Shown one piece after another: positions 7,717-13,463 of a stretch of DNA of 33,126 bases. Origin of the DNA: SVKR01 sp963649145. GTDB lineage: Bacteria > Bacillota > Clostridia > Oscillospirales > Oscillospiraceae. The stretch spans positions 1 through 33,126 of the forward strand of contig CAVJGI010000013.1 of the NCBI GenBank assembly GCA_963649145.1. The letters run 5' to 3'. A program made the translations under genes and the position numbers. Numbering within the stretch: the first letter of the stretch is position 1; each line of letters begins with the position of its first letter. Below the pieces are notes generated by a model, which saw nothing but the letters and a program-made list of their open reading frames with translations, ran no database searches and was not told the origin of the DNA.

Positions 7717-9672
7717 TTAGTACACCTGCACGAAGCTGGGTGCGTAGCCGAGCTCCTCAGTCTGCTCGACGATGAGGGCGAGCGCCTCATCGCTGACGGC
7801 GAGGACGACGACGTCTGCGCCCTTTGCCTGCGCCAGCGCGAGATAGGCGGAGTAGTCCTCGCTGTCGGCGGAGAGCGCACTCTCGCTCACGAGGTTCATA
7901 CCGAGCTCGCCCGCCTTTTCCGCGAAGCCGTGGTAAACGCCGGCGGAGACGGTGTCGTCGCTCCACCAGAGCACGGCGTAGCCGCTGCCGGTGCCGGCGG
8001 CGTCCACCGCGGCGGAAGCGCCCATCGCGGCGGCGTCCTTATCATAGCCGGGGTCCGGCTCCTCCGCCTTGTCCGTCACAATCTCGCAGCCGGGCAGCTT
8101 GGCGCGCAGCGCCGCGATCTCGTCCTCGGAGATGCCGGTATTTTTGAGGCTCACGAGCTTCAGCGAGGAAAGACCGTAGAGCGGGCTGAGGTCCGTCACG
8201 GCGTTGCCGTCGAGCACGAGGCGCTCCAGCGCCGTGAAGCGTTCGAGTCCGGCGAGACTCGTCACGCCGGCGTCGGCGGCGAGGGTGATCTCCTTGCAGT
8301 CGCTCTTGTAGATCTTGCCGCCAAGCGTCACCGTCCAGAGCAGGTCGGAGCTCGCGATCGTGCAGCGGGGGAGGGACTCCTTCAGCGCCGCGACGCGGTT
8401 CGCGGAAAGCTCCGGGTTTTCCTCCACGGTGAGCTCCTTGAGCTCCGTGAGCCCGGCAAGGGCGTCGAGCTGCTTATCCGTGAGCCCGGTGTTCTTGAGA
8501 CCGAGCCGCGTCAGCTTCGTGAGGTTTTTCACCACCTCCACGCTGCGCAGGGCGTTGTTGTTGAGCCAGAGCTCCTCCATCTCCGTGAGGTAGCCGAGCA
8601 CGGTGATGTCCGTGATCTTGTTCGTGTCGACGTCCAGATACGTCAGCTTTTTCAGGCTCATGAGCGGGCTGAGATCGCTCACCTCGTTATTCCAGAGGCA
8701 GAGCCACTCCAGCTCCTGAAGGTCCACGAGCGGGCTGAGGTCCGTGATCTTGTTGTCGCGCAGGTCGAGCTTTTTCAGTTTGGTGCATTCGGCGAGGACA
8801 CTGATGTCGTCGAGCTCCAGCCCGCCGAGGTTCAGCTCTTCAACGTCACTCTTGAACTTCTTGCCGCCGAGCTCCAGCTCCTTGACCTCCTCCACCGGCG
8901 TGTCCGTGTGGATGCTGCAATCCGGCAGTGCCTTCTGGAGCGCTTCGAGCTGGCTTTCCGTGATGCTGATGTCCTTGAGGCTGAGCGTGCGGAGGTTCGT
9001 GAGACGCTCCAGCGGGCTGAAATCCTGAATGGGGTTGCCGTCCAGATAGAGCGTGCGAAGGCTGGTGAGCGCGCCGAGGGCGCTCACGTCGCGGATGAGG
9101 TTTTCCGAGAGGTCCAGCACGGTGAGCTTCGCAAGTCCCGTGAGCGCGGAGATGTCCGTCAGACCGTTTGCCGAGAGGCTGAGGCTCTCCAGCTCCGTCA
9201 GCGTGCTGAGCAGGGCGAGGTCGCTCGATTTGAGCCCCTTGCCGTTCAGTGCGGCGCTCGTCGCGTCCGCGGCGAAGCTCTCGCCCCCGACGGAGACCGC
9301 GTCGCCCGGTTCGGGCAGGTCCTCGCCCGCCTTGAGCTTTTCGAGCATACGGTCGATGGCGTCCCCGCCGACGCGGGAGGCGCCGAGATAGAGGACTTGG
9401 ATCGCCATCTCCGTGTCGCCCTGCGCATAGTAGACGTCCGCCATCAGCAGATACGCTTCCTCCGTCACCTGCTCGTCCATGGCCTTGTCCAGCTCGCGCA
9501 GAGCCGTGTCGTAATCGCGGCGCAGGAACGCCTGCTCCGCCGCGTCATAGTGCTTGTCGTAGCCCTTGCTCCCGCCGCCGAGCGTCAGCAGCAGCACGAC
9601 CGCCAGAACGACGAGCACCGCAGCCGCGATGCCGCCGATCAGGTAAAGCTGTTTTTTCTTTGCGCTGTCCAT
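7717..9672 (-). CDS. Membrane-anchored LRR protein with half a periplasmic-binding domain
   Basis: A 651-residue protein. A short cytosolic N-terminus is followed by one membrane helix (about 9-32), a TPR-like helical part (about 38-110, YDTALRELDKAMDEQ), and internalin-type leucine-rich repeats with LTDISALTGLAKLTVLDLS units. The repeats form three blocks, each closed by a similar cap (ALPDCSIHTD, SLPRCTIASS, KLPGCEIVTD), and two blocks are followed by LGGKxxKSD, indicating block duplication. A linker leads to about 88 final residues (564-651) resembling one lobe segment of a Peripla_BP_6 ligand-binding domain; a whole domain would be over 300 residues. Inferred: surface exposed, protein or ligand binding. 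AAGGAG lies 7 nt before the ATG. Confidence 0.8.
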   Translation of the reverse strand: MDSAKKKQLYLIGGIAAAVLVVLAVVLLLTLGGGSKGYDKHYDAAEQAFLRRDYDTALRELDKAMDEQVTEEAYLLMADVYYAQGDTEMAIQVLYLGASRVGGDAIDRMLEKLKAGEDLPEPGDAVSVGGESFAADATSAALNGKGLKSSDLALLSTLTELESLSLSANGLTDISALTGLAKLTVLDLSENLIRDVSALGALTSLRTLYLDGNPIQDFSPLERLTNLRTLSLKDISITESQLEALQKALPDCSIHTDTPVEEVKELELGGKKFKSDVEELNLGGLELDDISVLAECTKLKKLDLRDNKITDLSPLVDLQELEWLCLWNNEVSDLSPLMSLKKLTYLDVDTNKITDITVLGYLTEMEELWLNNNALRSVEVVKNLTKLTRLGLKNTGLTDKQLDALAGLTELKELTVEENPELSANRVAALKESLPRCTIASSDLLWTVTLGGKIYKSDCKEITLAADAGVTSLAGLERFTALERLVLDGNAVTDLSPLYGLSSLKLVSLKNTGISEDEIAALRAKLPGCEIVTDKAEEPDPGYDKDAAAMGASAAVDAAGTGSGYAVLWWSDDTVSAGVYHGFAEKAGELGMNLVSESALSADSEDYSAYLALAQAKGADVVVLAVSDEALALIVEQTEELGYAPSFVQVY

Positions 9673-9758
9673 AAATGATCTCCTTATCGAAAAGGTCCGT
9701 TTGATTTATCATCGTTTCGCCCGCGCCGGGGAGCAAATCGACCCGGCAGCGGTACGTT

Positions 9759-9787
9759 ATTATAATACGACGGAGCGGGAAAGTCAA
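9759..9787 (-). promoter_or_regulatory. Promoter of the LRR gene
   Basis: Minus strand TTGACT (9787-9782), 17-nt spacer, TATAAT (9764-9759); leader of about 80 nt. Repeat copy B begins 18 nt upstream of the -35 box. Confidence 0.8.
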
Positions 9788-9804
9788 ATGTTCCCGCAAA
9801 AAGC

Positions 9805-9978
9805 TCATCCGGGACCCGCTGCGCTGGGCTCCCGGATGAAAAGGATTCGCTCCGCTCAGCGCACTCGCCTGCGGCGAGCACGTTCCCTCCGCGCAGAGTA
9901 TTTTTCGGCACGCGCGTGTCGCGCCGAAAAATGAATTGGAATTTATTTGCGGCGTGCGCGCCGCAAACTCTGCGAGGC
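9805..9978 (-). repeat. 174-bp hairpin-rich repeat, copy B
   Basis: Reverse-strand copy of the element at 6791-6964, same length, mostly identical. The terminal stem reads TCATCCGGGA/TCCCGGATGA here, against TCAAATGAGA/TCTCATTTGA in copy A: four base pairs changed on both arms. Like copy A, it begins just after the terminator of the upstream gene when read in that gene's direction. Confidence 0.85.
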
Positions 9979-9991
9979 TTCTTTTGATAAA

Positions 9992-10028
9992 GCAGAGTCC
10001 GCCGCCCTTTTGGAGCGGCGGACAGAGC
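9992..10028 (-). terminator. Terminator-like hairpin after the GyrI-like gene
   Basis: GCTCTGTCCGCCGC (10028-10015) pairs, with one mismatch, with the arm at 10005-9992 around a loop containing AAAA. It is followed on the minus strand by TTTAT and on the plus strand by ATTTTT, so it may work both ways. Confidence 0.6.
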
Positions 10029-10032
10029 ATTT

Positions 10033-10554
10033 TTACCAGTCGAAATTCGCGGTGCGGCGCTTGACGGGGAGCCAGATGGCGCTGCGGTAGTCGGGGCTTT
10101 TCGGGTCGCCGGAGGAGTAGACCTCGATCGAGGTCTCGCCGTTGCGCTCGAACTCGCGGCCCTCGTTCGGGTACCAGCGGTTCCAGACGCGGTCGGTCAG
10201 ACGCTGGAGCGAGACGGGGAGCGGTCCCTGCGTCTCGAACACGGCATATTCGCTCTCCGGCAGCTCATAGAGCTCGAAGCCCTCCGGCACCTCGCCGCCC
10301 TCGTAGCGCCCGGCGATGACGTAAGTGAAGCTGCGCCCGTGGTCGATGCAGAGGGCGTACATGCCGATCCGGTTCGCGAGCACGGCGCGCTCCGCTGCCG
10401 TCTCCGCCTCGCCGCCCGCCCAGAGCCGCGCGTAGCGCTGATGATAAGCCTCGTCCCAGAACGCCGGGCAAGCCGTATAGCAATCCGCCTGCGCGATCTC
10501 CGAGCCAAAGCCGATGAACCGCATCGCGGGCTTTTCCAGATAGCTGATGGTCAT
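10033..10554 (-). CDS. GyrI-like / AraC effector-binding domain protein
   Basis: A 173-residue stand-alone effector-binding domain of the GyrI/AraC_E_bind (SHS2) type. Seen: an N-terminal strand RFIGFGSEI, the central YVIAGRYEGGEVPEGFELYE segment, and YAVFETQGPLPVSLQRL leading to WYPNEGREF near the C-terminus, a common pattern for this family. No DNA-binding domain is attached, so it is not a complete AraC or MerR regulator. Family members bind diverse small hydrophobic ligands; no ligand is predicted. GGAGG lies 9 nt before the ATG. It sits 42 nt behind the DUF2442 gene and may be co-transcribed, though TATAAT at 10601-10596 could also serve it. Confidence 0.75.
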   Translation of the reverse strand: MTISYLEKPAMRFIGFGSEIAQADCYTACPAFWDEAYHQRYARLWAGGEAETAAERAVLANRIGMYALCIDHGRSFTYVIAGRYEGGEVPEGFELYELPESEYAVFETQGPLPVSLQRLTDRVWNRWYPNEGREFERNGETSIEVYSSGDPKSPDYRSAIWLPVKRRTANFDW

Positions 10555-10596
10555 AAATCGGAGCCTCCTGTGGTTTTCTCTTTGTGTGTGTGTAGA

Positions 10597-11040
10597 TTAT
10601 ACCTGCTGCGTGCGGGGCTGACCGTATTCGCGTTCCATCGCGTCGCGGGTGACGAGCCACTGTTTGCCGTATTTCTTAACGTCCACGCCGTCCACGAGAC
10701 GGCGGTAAGCTACGGCTTTGCGCAGGGCGCTTTCGCTCAGACCCCAAAGCTCTGTGGCATCGGCAAAGGAGAGCAGACGGTCGAAGGGCGTGGAGACCGG
10801 GACGCCATGGCTATAAAGCTCCTCGGCGGAGAGGTCCAGATCGTCATTCCAGCTCACGCCGTAGCCGCCGGCGTCCACGCGGACGAGCTCGAAGAGTCCC
10901 GGCACTGTTTGCAGCGCGCGGAACGCCGGAAAGCGCTCCGGCAGGGCGGAAAGATCATATTCCCGCGCCTCCCCGCTGCTGAAATGGACCAACAGATGCA
11001 GACCCGGCAGCGGAGCCGCGGCGGTGATCTTGTGCAGCAT
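10597..11040 (-). CDS. DUF2442 protein with C-terminal helix-turn-helix-like part
   Basis: A 147-residue protein. Residues 1-80 form a DUF2442 domain (LHLLVHFSSGEAREYDLSAL, then GYGVSWNDDLDLSAEELY). The C-terminal 60 residues (FDRLLSFADATELWGLSESA, then RKAVAYRRLVDGVDVKKYGK) look like a small HTH that would bind DNA. A TTG lies 6 nt upstream in frame, but ATG 11040 has GGAGG at the better 8-nt distance. It follows the DUF4160 gene with the ribosome site in a 15-nt gap. DUF4160-DUF2442 pairs are common and look like toxin-antitoxin or regulatory pairs, but their activity is not established. Inferred: the HTH part represses the promoter at 11336-11364. Confidence 0.8.
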   Translation of the reverse strand: MLHKITAAAPLPGLHLLVHFSSGEAREYDLSALPERFPAFRALQTVPGLFELVRVDAGGYGVSWNDDLDLSAEELYSHGVPVSTPFDRLLSFADATELWGLSESALRKAVAYRRLVDGVDVKKYGKQWLVTRDAMEREYGQPRTQQV

Positions 11041-11055
11041 AGGCAAAGCCTCCTC

Positions 11056-11310
11056 TCATTCCAGCGGCGGAAGCTGACGGAAATTCTGGCTTTCCCAGAT
11101 GTCCAGCAGCTCCGCTTCGTGCAGGGCAGTCCACTCCTGCGCCATGGCAAGTGCCTTCGGGGGCAGGTCACCCTCCATCATCCGCCGTGTGCGGATCTCG
11201 ACCGCGCCGACGTATTCCCCATAGATAAAGTGGACGTGCGGCGGGTTATGTTCGCCGCCGAGAAAATACATTTTAGCGACGATACCATAAAATCGGGACA
11301 GAACAGGCAC
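11056..11310 (-). CDS. DUF4160 domain protein
   Basis: An 84-residue DUF4160 protein. Seen: the signature LSRFYGIVAKMY at the N-terminus and EHNPPHVHFIYGEY (residues 20-33) with its conserved HNPPH(V/F)H histidines, then DLPPKALAMAQEWTALHEAEL. The start is GTG 11310 with AGGAGG 8 nt upstream; an ATG 7 nt earlier is out of frame. First gene of a small operon with the DUF2442 gene. Function unproven; the His-rich motif could bind a metal or RNA. Confidence 0.85.
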   Translation of the reverse strand: MPVLSRFYGIVAKMYFLGGEHNPPHVHFIYGEYVGAVEIRTRRMMEGDLPPKALAMAQEWTALHEAELLDIWESQNFRQLPPLE

Positions 11311-11335
11311 TCAGCATTCCTCCTTTTCTGTCTGT

Positions 11336-11364
11336 AGCATATCACGATACCGTGAAAATGTCAA
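11336..11364 (-). promoter_or_regulatory. DUF4160/DUF2442 promoter with palindromic spacer (candidate operator)
   Basis: Minus strand TTGACA (11364-11359), 17-nt spacer, TATGCT (11341-11336). The spacer holds the inverted repeat TCACG-GTAT-CGTGA (11355-11342), exactly where a repressor would block RNA polymerase. The natural candidate repressor is the HTH-bearing DUF2442 protein. Confidence 0.7.
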
Positions 11365-11382
11365 GAGAAAGGAGGTGAGGAC

Positions 11383-11508
11383 TTGGACGAAATGACAAGC
11401 GCTGAGCTCAATCAGTTCTTAGAGAATATCGCGAAGCTGATTGAAGCCACAGCCGACGATCCGGCTGCCGCTGCGAAGATCGTGCGAGACAGCAAAGTCA
11501 AGGCATAA
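11383..11508 (+). CDS. Small hydrophilic protein, 41 residues, unknown
   Basis: TTG start with an almost complete anti-SD complement (AAAGGAGGTGA) 7 nt upstream; stop TAA at 11506-11508. The peptide starts LDEMTSAELNQFLENIAKLI (initiator Leu read as Met) and ends KIVRDSKVKA, amphipathic and probably helical. It is divergent from the DUF4160 gene and shares the 72-nt intergenic region with it. Not recognised. The strong ribosome site is the main evidence that it is translated; an internal ATG at codon 4 lacks spacing support. Confidence 0.55.
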   Translation: MDEMTSAELNQFLENIAKLIEATADDPAAAAKIVRDSKVKA

Positions 11509-11510
11509 AG

Positions 11511-11619
11511 AAGTAGCGGCCCACCTACCGCAGCAGCCGCTACTTCCACCTCAAAAGGCGAGCCGGGAGCCTTACCCCGGCCACCTTGATTATAACCGAG
11601 TAAGGCGTAAAAATCAAGG
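11511..11619 (+). ncRNA. Structured RNA segment with predicted kissing loops
   Basis: Three consecutive stems: AAGTAGCGGC/GCCGCTACTT (11511-11520 with 11536-11545), GCCGGG/CCCGGC (11562-11567 with 11576-11581) and CCTTGATT/AATCAAGG (11584-11591 with 11612-11619). The loop of stem 2 (GCCTTAC, 11569-11575) is perfectly complementary to the loop of stem 3 (GTAAGGC, 11600-11606), a possible 7-bp kissing interaction. It lies between two mini-ORFs, so it could control the second or be a separate RNA. Predicted by eye only. Confidence 0.4.
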
Positions 11620-11644
11620 ATAAAAGAAAAAGCCCCAAAGTAAG

Positions 11645-11728
11645 TTGGAGCTCGCGCGGACGATACTGGAAATGATAGCCTACATTGCAGCCATCGTGAG
11701 CACGATCTACCAAATACTTAAGGGCTGA
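11645..11728 (+). CDS. Possible hydrophobic micro-peptide, 27 residues
   Basis: A TTG-started frame whose peptide ends MIAYIAAIVSTIYQILKG, one short membrane-spanning helix with a charged N-terminus (LELARTILE), resembling type I toxin or holin-like peptides in size and composition only. An in-frame ATG lies at 11672. The ribosome site is weak (AAAGTAAG). A GGGGCGGC/GCCGCCCC hairpin follows at 11735-11752. Confidence 0.3.
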   Translation: MELARTILEMIAYIAAIVSTIYQILKG

Positions 11729-11734
11729 AGGAAA

Positions 11735-11752
11735 GGGGCGGCTTGCCGCCCC
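11735..11752. terminator. Hairpin after the micro-peptide frame
   Basis: GGGGCGGC TT GCCGCCCC, perfect 8-bp stem without a strong T-run on either strand. The following 90 bases are A+T-rich and hold nothing recognised. Confidence 0.35.
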
Positions 11753-11844
11753 GGACCTCCATAAACTATTATACACCATCTGATGGAATATGAGCAAGCA
11801 AAAAATATAATGTGACGCTTTATCTTCCTCTGCTGAATAAAGCG

Positions 11845-11890
11845 AAAAAAGCGCACCCCCACCGCAAAACACGCGGCGGGGGCTTTGCGC
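11845..11890 (-). terminator. Intrinsic terminator of the small hypothetical gene
   Basis: Minus strand: GCGCAAAGCCCCCGCCGCG pairs with CGGTGGGGGTGCGC (imperfect), followed by TTTTTT. It starts directly after the stop codon at 11893. Confidence 0.8.
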
Positions 11891-11892
11891 CT

Positions 11893-12129
11893 TCAGAGGA
11901 CCTTGCAGAACGAAACGGCGTTGTCGCGGGTGGAGAGACGGTAAGTGTAGTAGCCGTAGTTGAGGGCTTCTTTTTGGTAAAAAAGGAACTTGGCGTCGAA
12001 GGGAACCCCCGTGATCTCGGCGATCTGGTCGAAGGTCAGACGAAGCTCGATCTCCCCGCTGTCGCGGATGTAGTTCCAAAGAGGCTGATAAGGGCTCACA
12101 CGCTTGCGCCTGCGAAGCATGGACGGCAT
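11893..12129 (-). CDS. Small conserved-type hypothetical protein, 78 residues
   Basis: A 78-residue protein whose core, YQPLWNYIRDSGEIELRLTF then DQIAEITGVPFDAKFLFYQK, resembles a family of short bacterial proteins (DUF7662-like) with a winged-helix-like pattern; the end YGYYTYRLSTRDNAVSFCKV fits a terminal beta hairpin. The basic N-terminus (MLRRRKR) could contact nucleic acid. AGGAG lies 10 nt before ATG 12129. It has its own promoter and terminator, so it is a single-gene unit. The family assignment is tentative and function unknown. Confidence 0.65.
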   Translation of the reverse strand: MPSMLRRRKRVSPYQPLWNYIRDSGEIELRLTFDQIAEITGVPFDAKFLFYQKEALNYGYYTYRLSTRDNAVSFCKVL

Positions 12130-12181
12130 GGGTTTTCAACTCCTGATCGGTAAGTAATCGGCGCGGACATGCACCGGAGTA

Positions 12182-12210
12182 ATTCTAAAACGATTTTGGT
12201 GCGATGTCAA
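12182..12210 (-). promoter_or_regulatory. Promoter of the small hypothetical gene
   Basis: Minus strand TTGACA (12210-12205), 17-nt spacer, TAGAAT (12187-12182); leader about 45 nt. Confidence 0.75.
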
Positions 12211-12380
12211 GATGGTAGTTTTCGACTTTTAGGAGCACAGCGGCGAAATGGGTAGCGACGTAAGCAATTTCATAAGCAAAAACTTCCAAAAAACTGCTTA
12301 CGAAGCAAAAAAACGGACCGGATTGACAAAATGTTTTGTACTCGAAATCGCGGTCTCAAAGTCCGCAAAGCATTGAAATA

Positions 12381-12423
12381 CAAGGAAAAACCCGCAGTCT
12401 CAATGACTGCGGGTTTTTCCTTG
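12381..12423. terminator. Bidirectional terminator downstream of tRNA-Leu
   Basis: A perfect 19-bp inverted repeat (12381-12399 with 12405-12423) around a 5-nt loop, with TTTTTCC in the right arm on both strands. On the minus strand it follows the tRNA CCA end almost at once. Confidence 0.9.
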
Positions 12424-12426
12424 TTT

Positions 12427-12514
12427 TGGTGCGCGAGGCGGGAGTCGAACCCGCACGCCCGGAATGAGCACTGGCACCTGAAGCCAGCGAGTCTACCAAT
12501 TCCACCACTCGCGC
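12427..12514 (-). tRNA. tRNA-Leu, anticodon CAG
   Basis: An 88-nt class II tRNA with encoded CCA. Acceptor GCGCGAG pairs with CTCGCGC; the D arm contains AATTGGTAGA; the anticodon stem CTGGC/GCCAG encloses TTCAGGT, giving anticodon CAG (reads CUG); a long variable arm follows; the T arm is GCGGG-TTCGACT-CCCGC. CUG is a heavily used codon in this G+C-rich window. It has its own promoter and terminator. Confidence 0.97.
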
Positions 12515-12517
12515 ATT

Positions 12518-12572
12518 TTGTTCCGCTCGCGGAACGCTTGATTATCATAGCACCCGCGGGCGGAAATGTCAA
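12518..12572 (-). promoter_or_regulatory. Promoter and leader hairpin of tRNA-Leu
   Basis: Minus strand TTGACA (12572-12567), 17-nt spacer, TATGAT (12549-12544). A perfect hairpin GTTCCGC-GA/TC-GCGGAAC lies between the start site and the mature 5' end, probably removed during processing. Confidence 0.8.
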
Positions 12573-12602
12573 GCATGATTTGCGCTTTTCCCCGAAGTTT
12601 TT

Positions 12603-13463
12603 TTACTCCGCCGCGGGATCCAGCGCGTCGCTGAGGGCGGCGAACTGGGCGAGGCTCAGCGCCTCGCCGCGGACGGTCTCCGGCAGACCGAGACGCTCCA
12701 GCGCGGCGCGGACTGTCTCGCGCGGGATGCCGAGACCGTTCGCGAGCGCGTTGCAGAGCGTTTTGCGCCGCTGGTTGAACGCCGCGCGGACGACCGCGAA
12801 AAAGCGCTTTTCGTCGCGCACGGGGCAGGGCGGGGCGTCCCGCCGCAGGAGCGTCACGACGCTGCTCGTCACCTTCGGGGCGGGGATAAAGCAGCCGGCG
12901 GGGACGTCGAAGAGCCGCTCCGGGGCGGTGTGCCACTGCATCAGCAGTGTGAACGCGCCGTAATCGGCGGTGTTCTCCGCCGCGCAGATGCGCAGCGCGA
13001 CCTCGCGCTGGATCATGACCGTGATGCGCTCGAAAAGCCCGCTCTCGACTATCTTCGTGAGGATCGGCGTCGTGATGTTATAGGGCAGATTGGCGCAGAC
13101 GACGACGCGCGCGCAGTCGGCAAACTGCTCCCTCACAAGCGCGGCGAGGTCCAGCCGCAGCGCGTCGCCGAAGAGTACCTCGACGTTTTCGCAGCCGCAG
13201 AGCGTTTCCGCCAGCACGGGGCGGAGCGCACCGTCGAGCTCGATGCTGAGGACGCGCTTTGCGCGCTTCGCGAGCTCCACGGTCAGGCAGCCGATGCCGG
13301 GACCGATCTCCAGCACACCGGTCTCGCTGTCCAGACCCGCAGATTCCGCGATCTGCTCCGGCACCCATGCCGCGCAGAGAAAATTCTGACCCAGCGACTT
13401 GGAAAAGCGGAAGCCCGTCCGCGCCAGAAGCGCCTTGATCTCGTTGATGTCCGTCAGATTCAC
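12603..13463 (-). CDS. rsmA: 16S rRNA adenine(1518/1519)-N6-dimethyltransferase
   Basis: A 286-residue RsmA/KsgA. It dimethylates A1518 and A1519 in helix 45 of 16S rRNA during late 30S assembly, using S-adenosylmethionine. Seen: FSKSLGQNFLC near residues 20-30, the SAM motif VLEIGPGIGCLTVELAKRAK (50-69), the acidic VLSIELDG loop, the catalytic motif NLPYNITTPIL (125-135), and the C-terminal FNQRRKTLCNAL region. The start is GTG 13463, overlapping the trmD stop (GTGA), so translation is coupled. It stands where many Bacillota carry rplS after trmD. Confidence 0.96.
   Translation of the reverse strand: MNLTDINEIKALLARTGFRFSKSLGQNFLCAAWVPEQIAESAGLDSETGVLEIGPGIGCLTVELAKRAKRVLSIELDGALRPVLAETLCGCENVEVLFGDALRLDLAALVREQFADCARVVVCANLPYNITTPILTKIVESGLFERITVMIQREVALRICAAENTADYGAFTLLMQWHTAPERLFDVPAGCFIPAPKVTSSVVTLLRRDAPPCPVRDEKRFFAVVRAAFNQRRKTLCNALANGLGIPRETVRAALERLGLPETVRGEALSLAQFAALSDALDPAAE

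Noticed and set aside
7618..9678. 686-codon plus-strand frame opposite the LRR gene
   Set aside because: It mirrors the codon periodicity of the LRR gene; it has no ribosome site, no recognisable domain, and the LRR repeats fit the minus strand clearly.
12248..12376. 42-codon plus-strand frame beside tRNA-Leu with AGGAG about 12 nt upstream
   Set aside because: No promoter is evident and the peptide is unlike anything I recognise; spacing of the ribosome site is poor. The following terminator is explained by the tRNA.
10033..12514. Genomic island integrated at the 3' end of tRNA-Leu
   Set aside because: The gene content looks accessory, but no integrase and no repeat of the tRNA 3' end was found on the far side.
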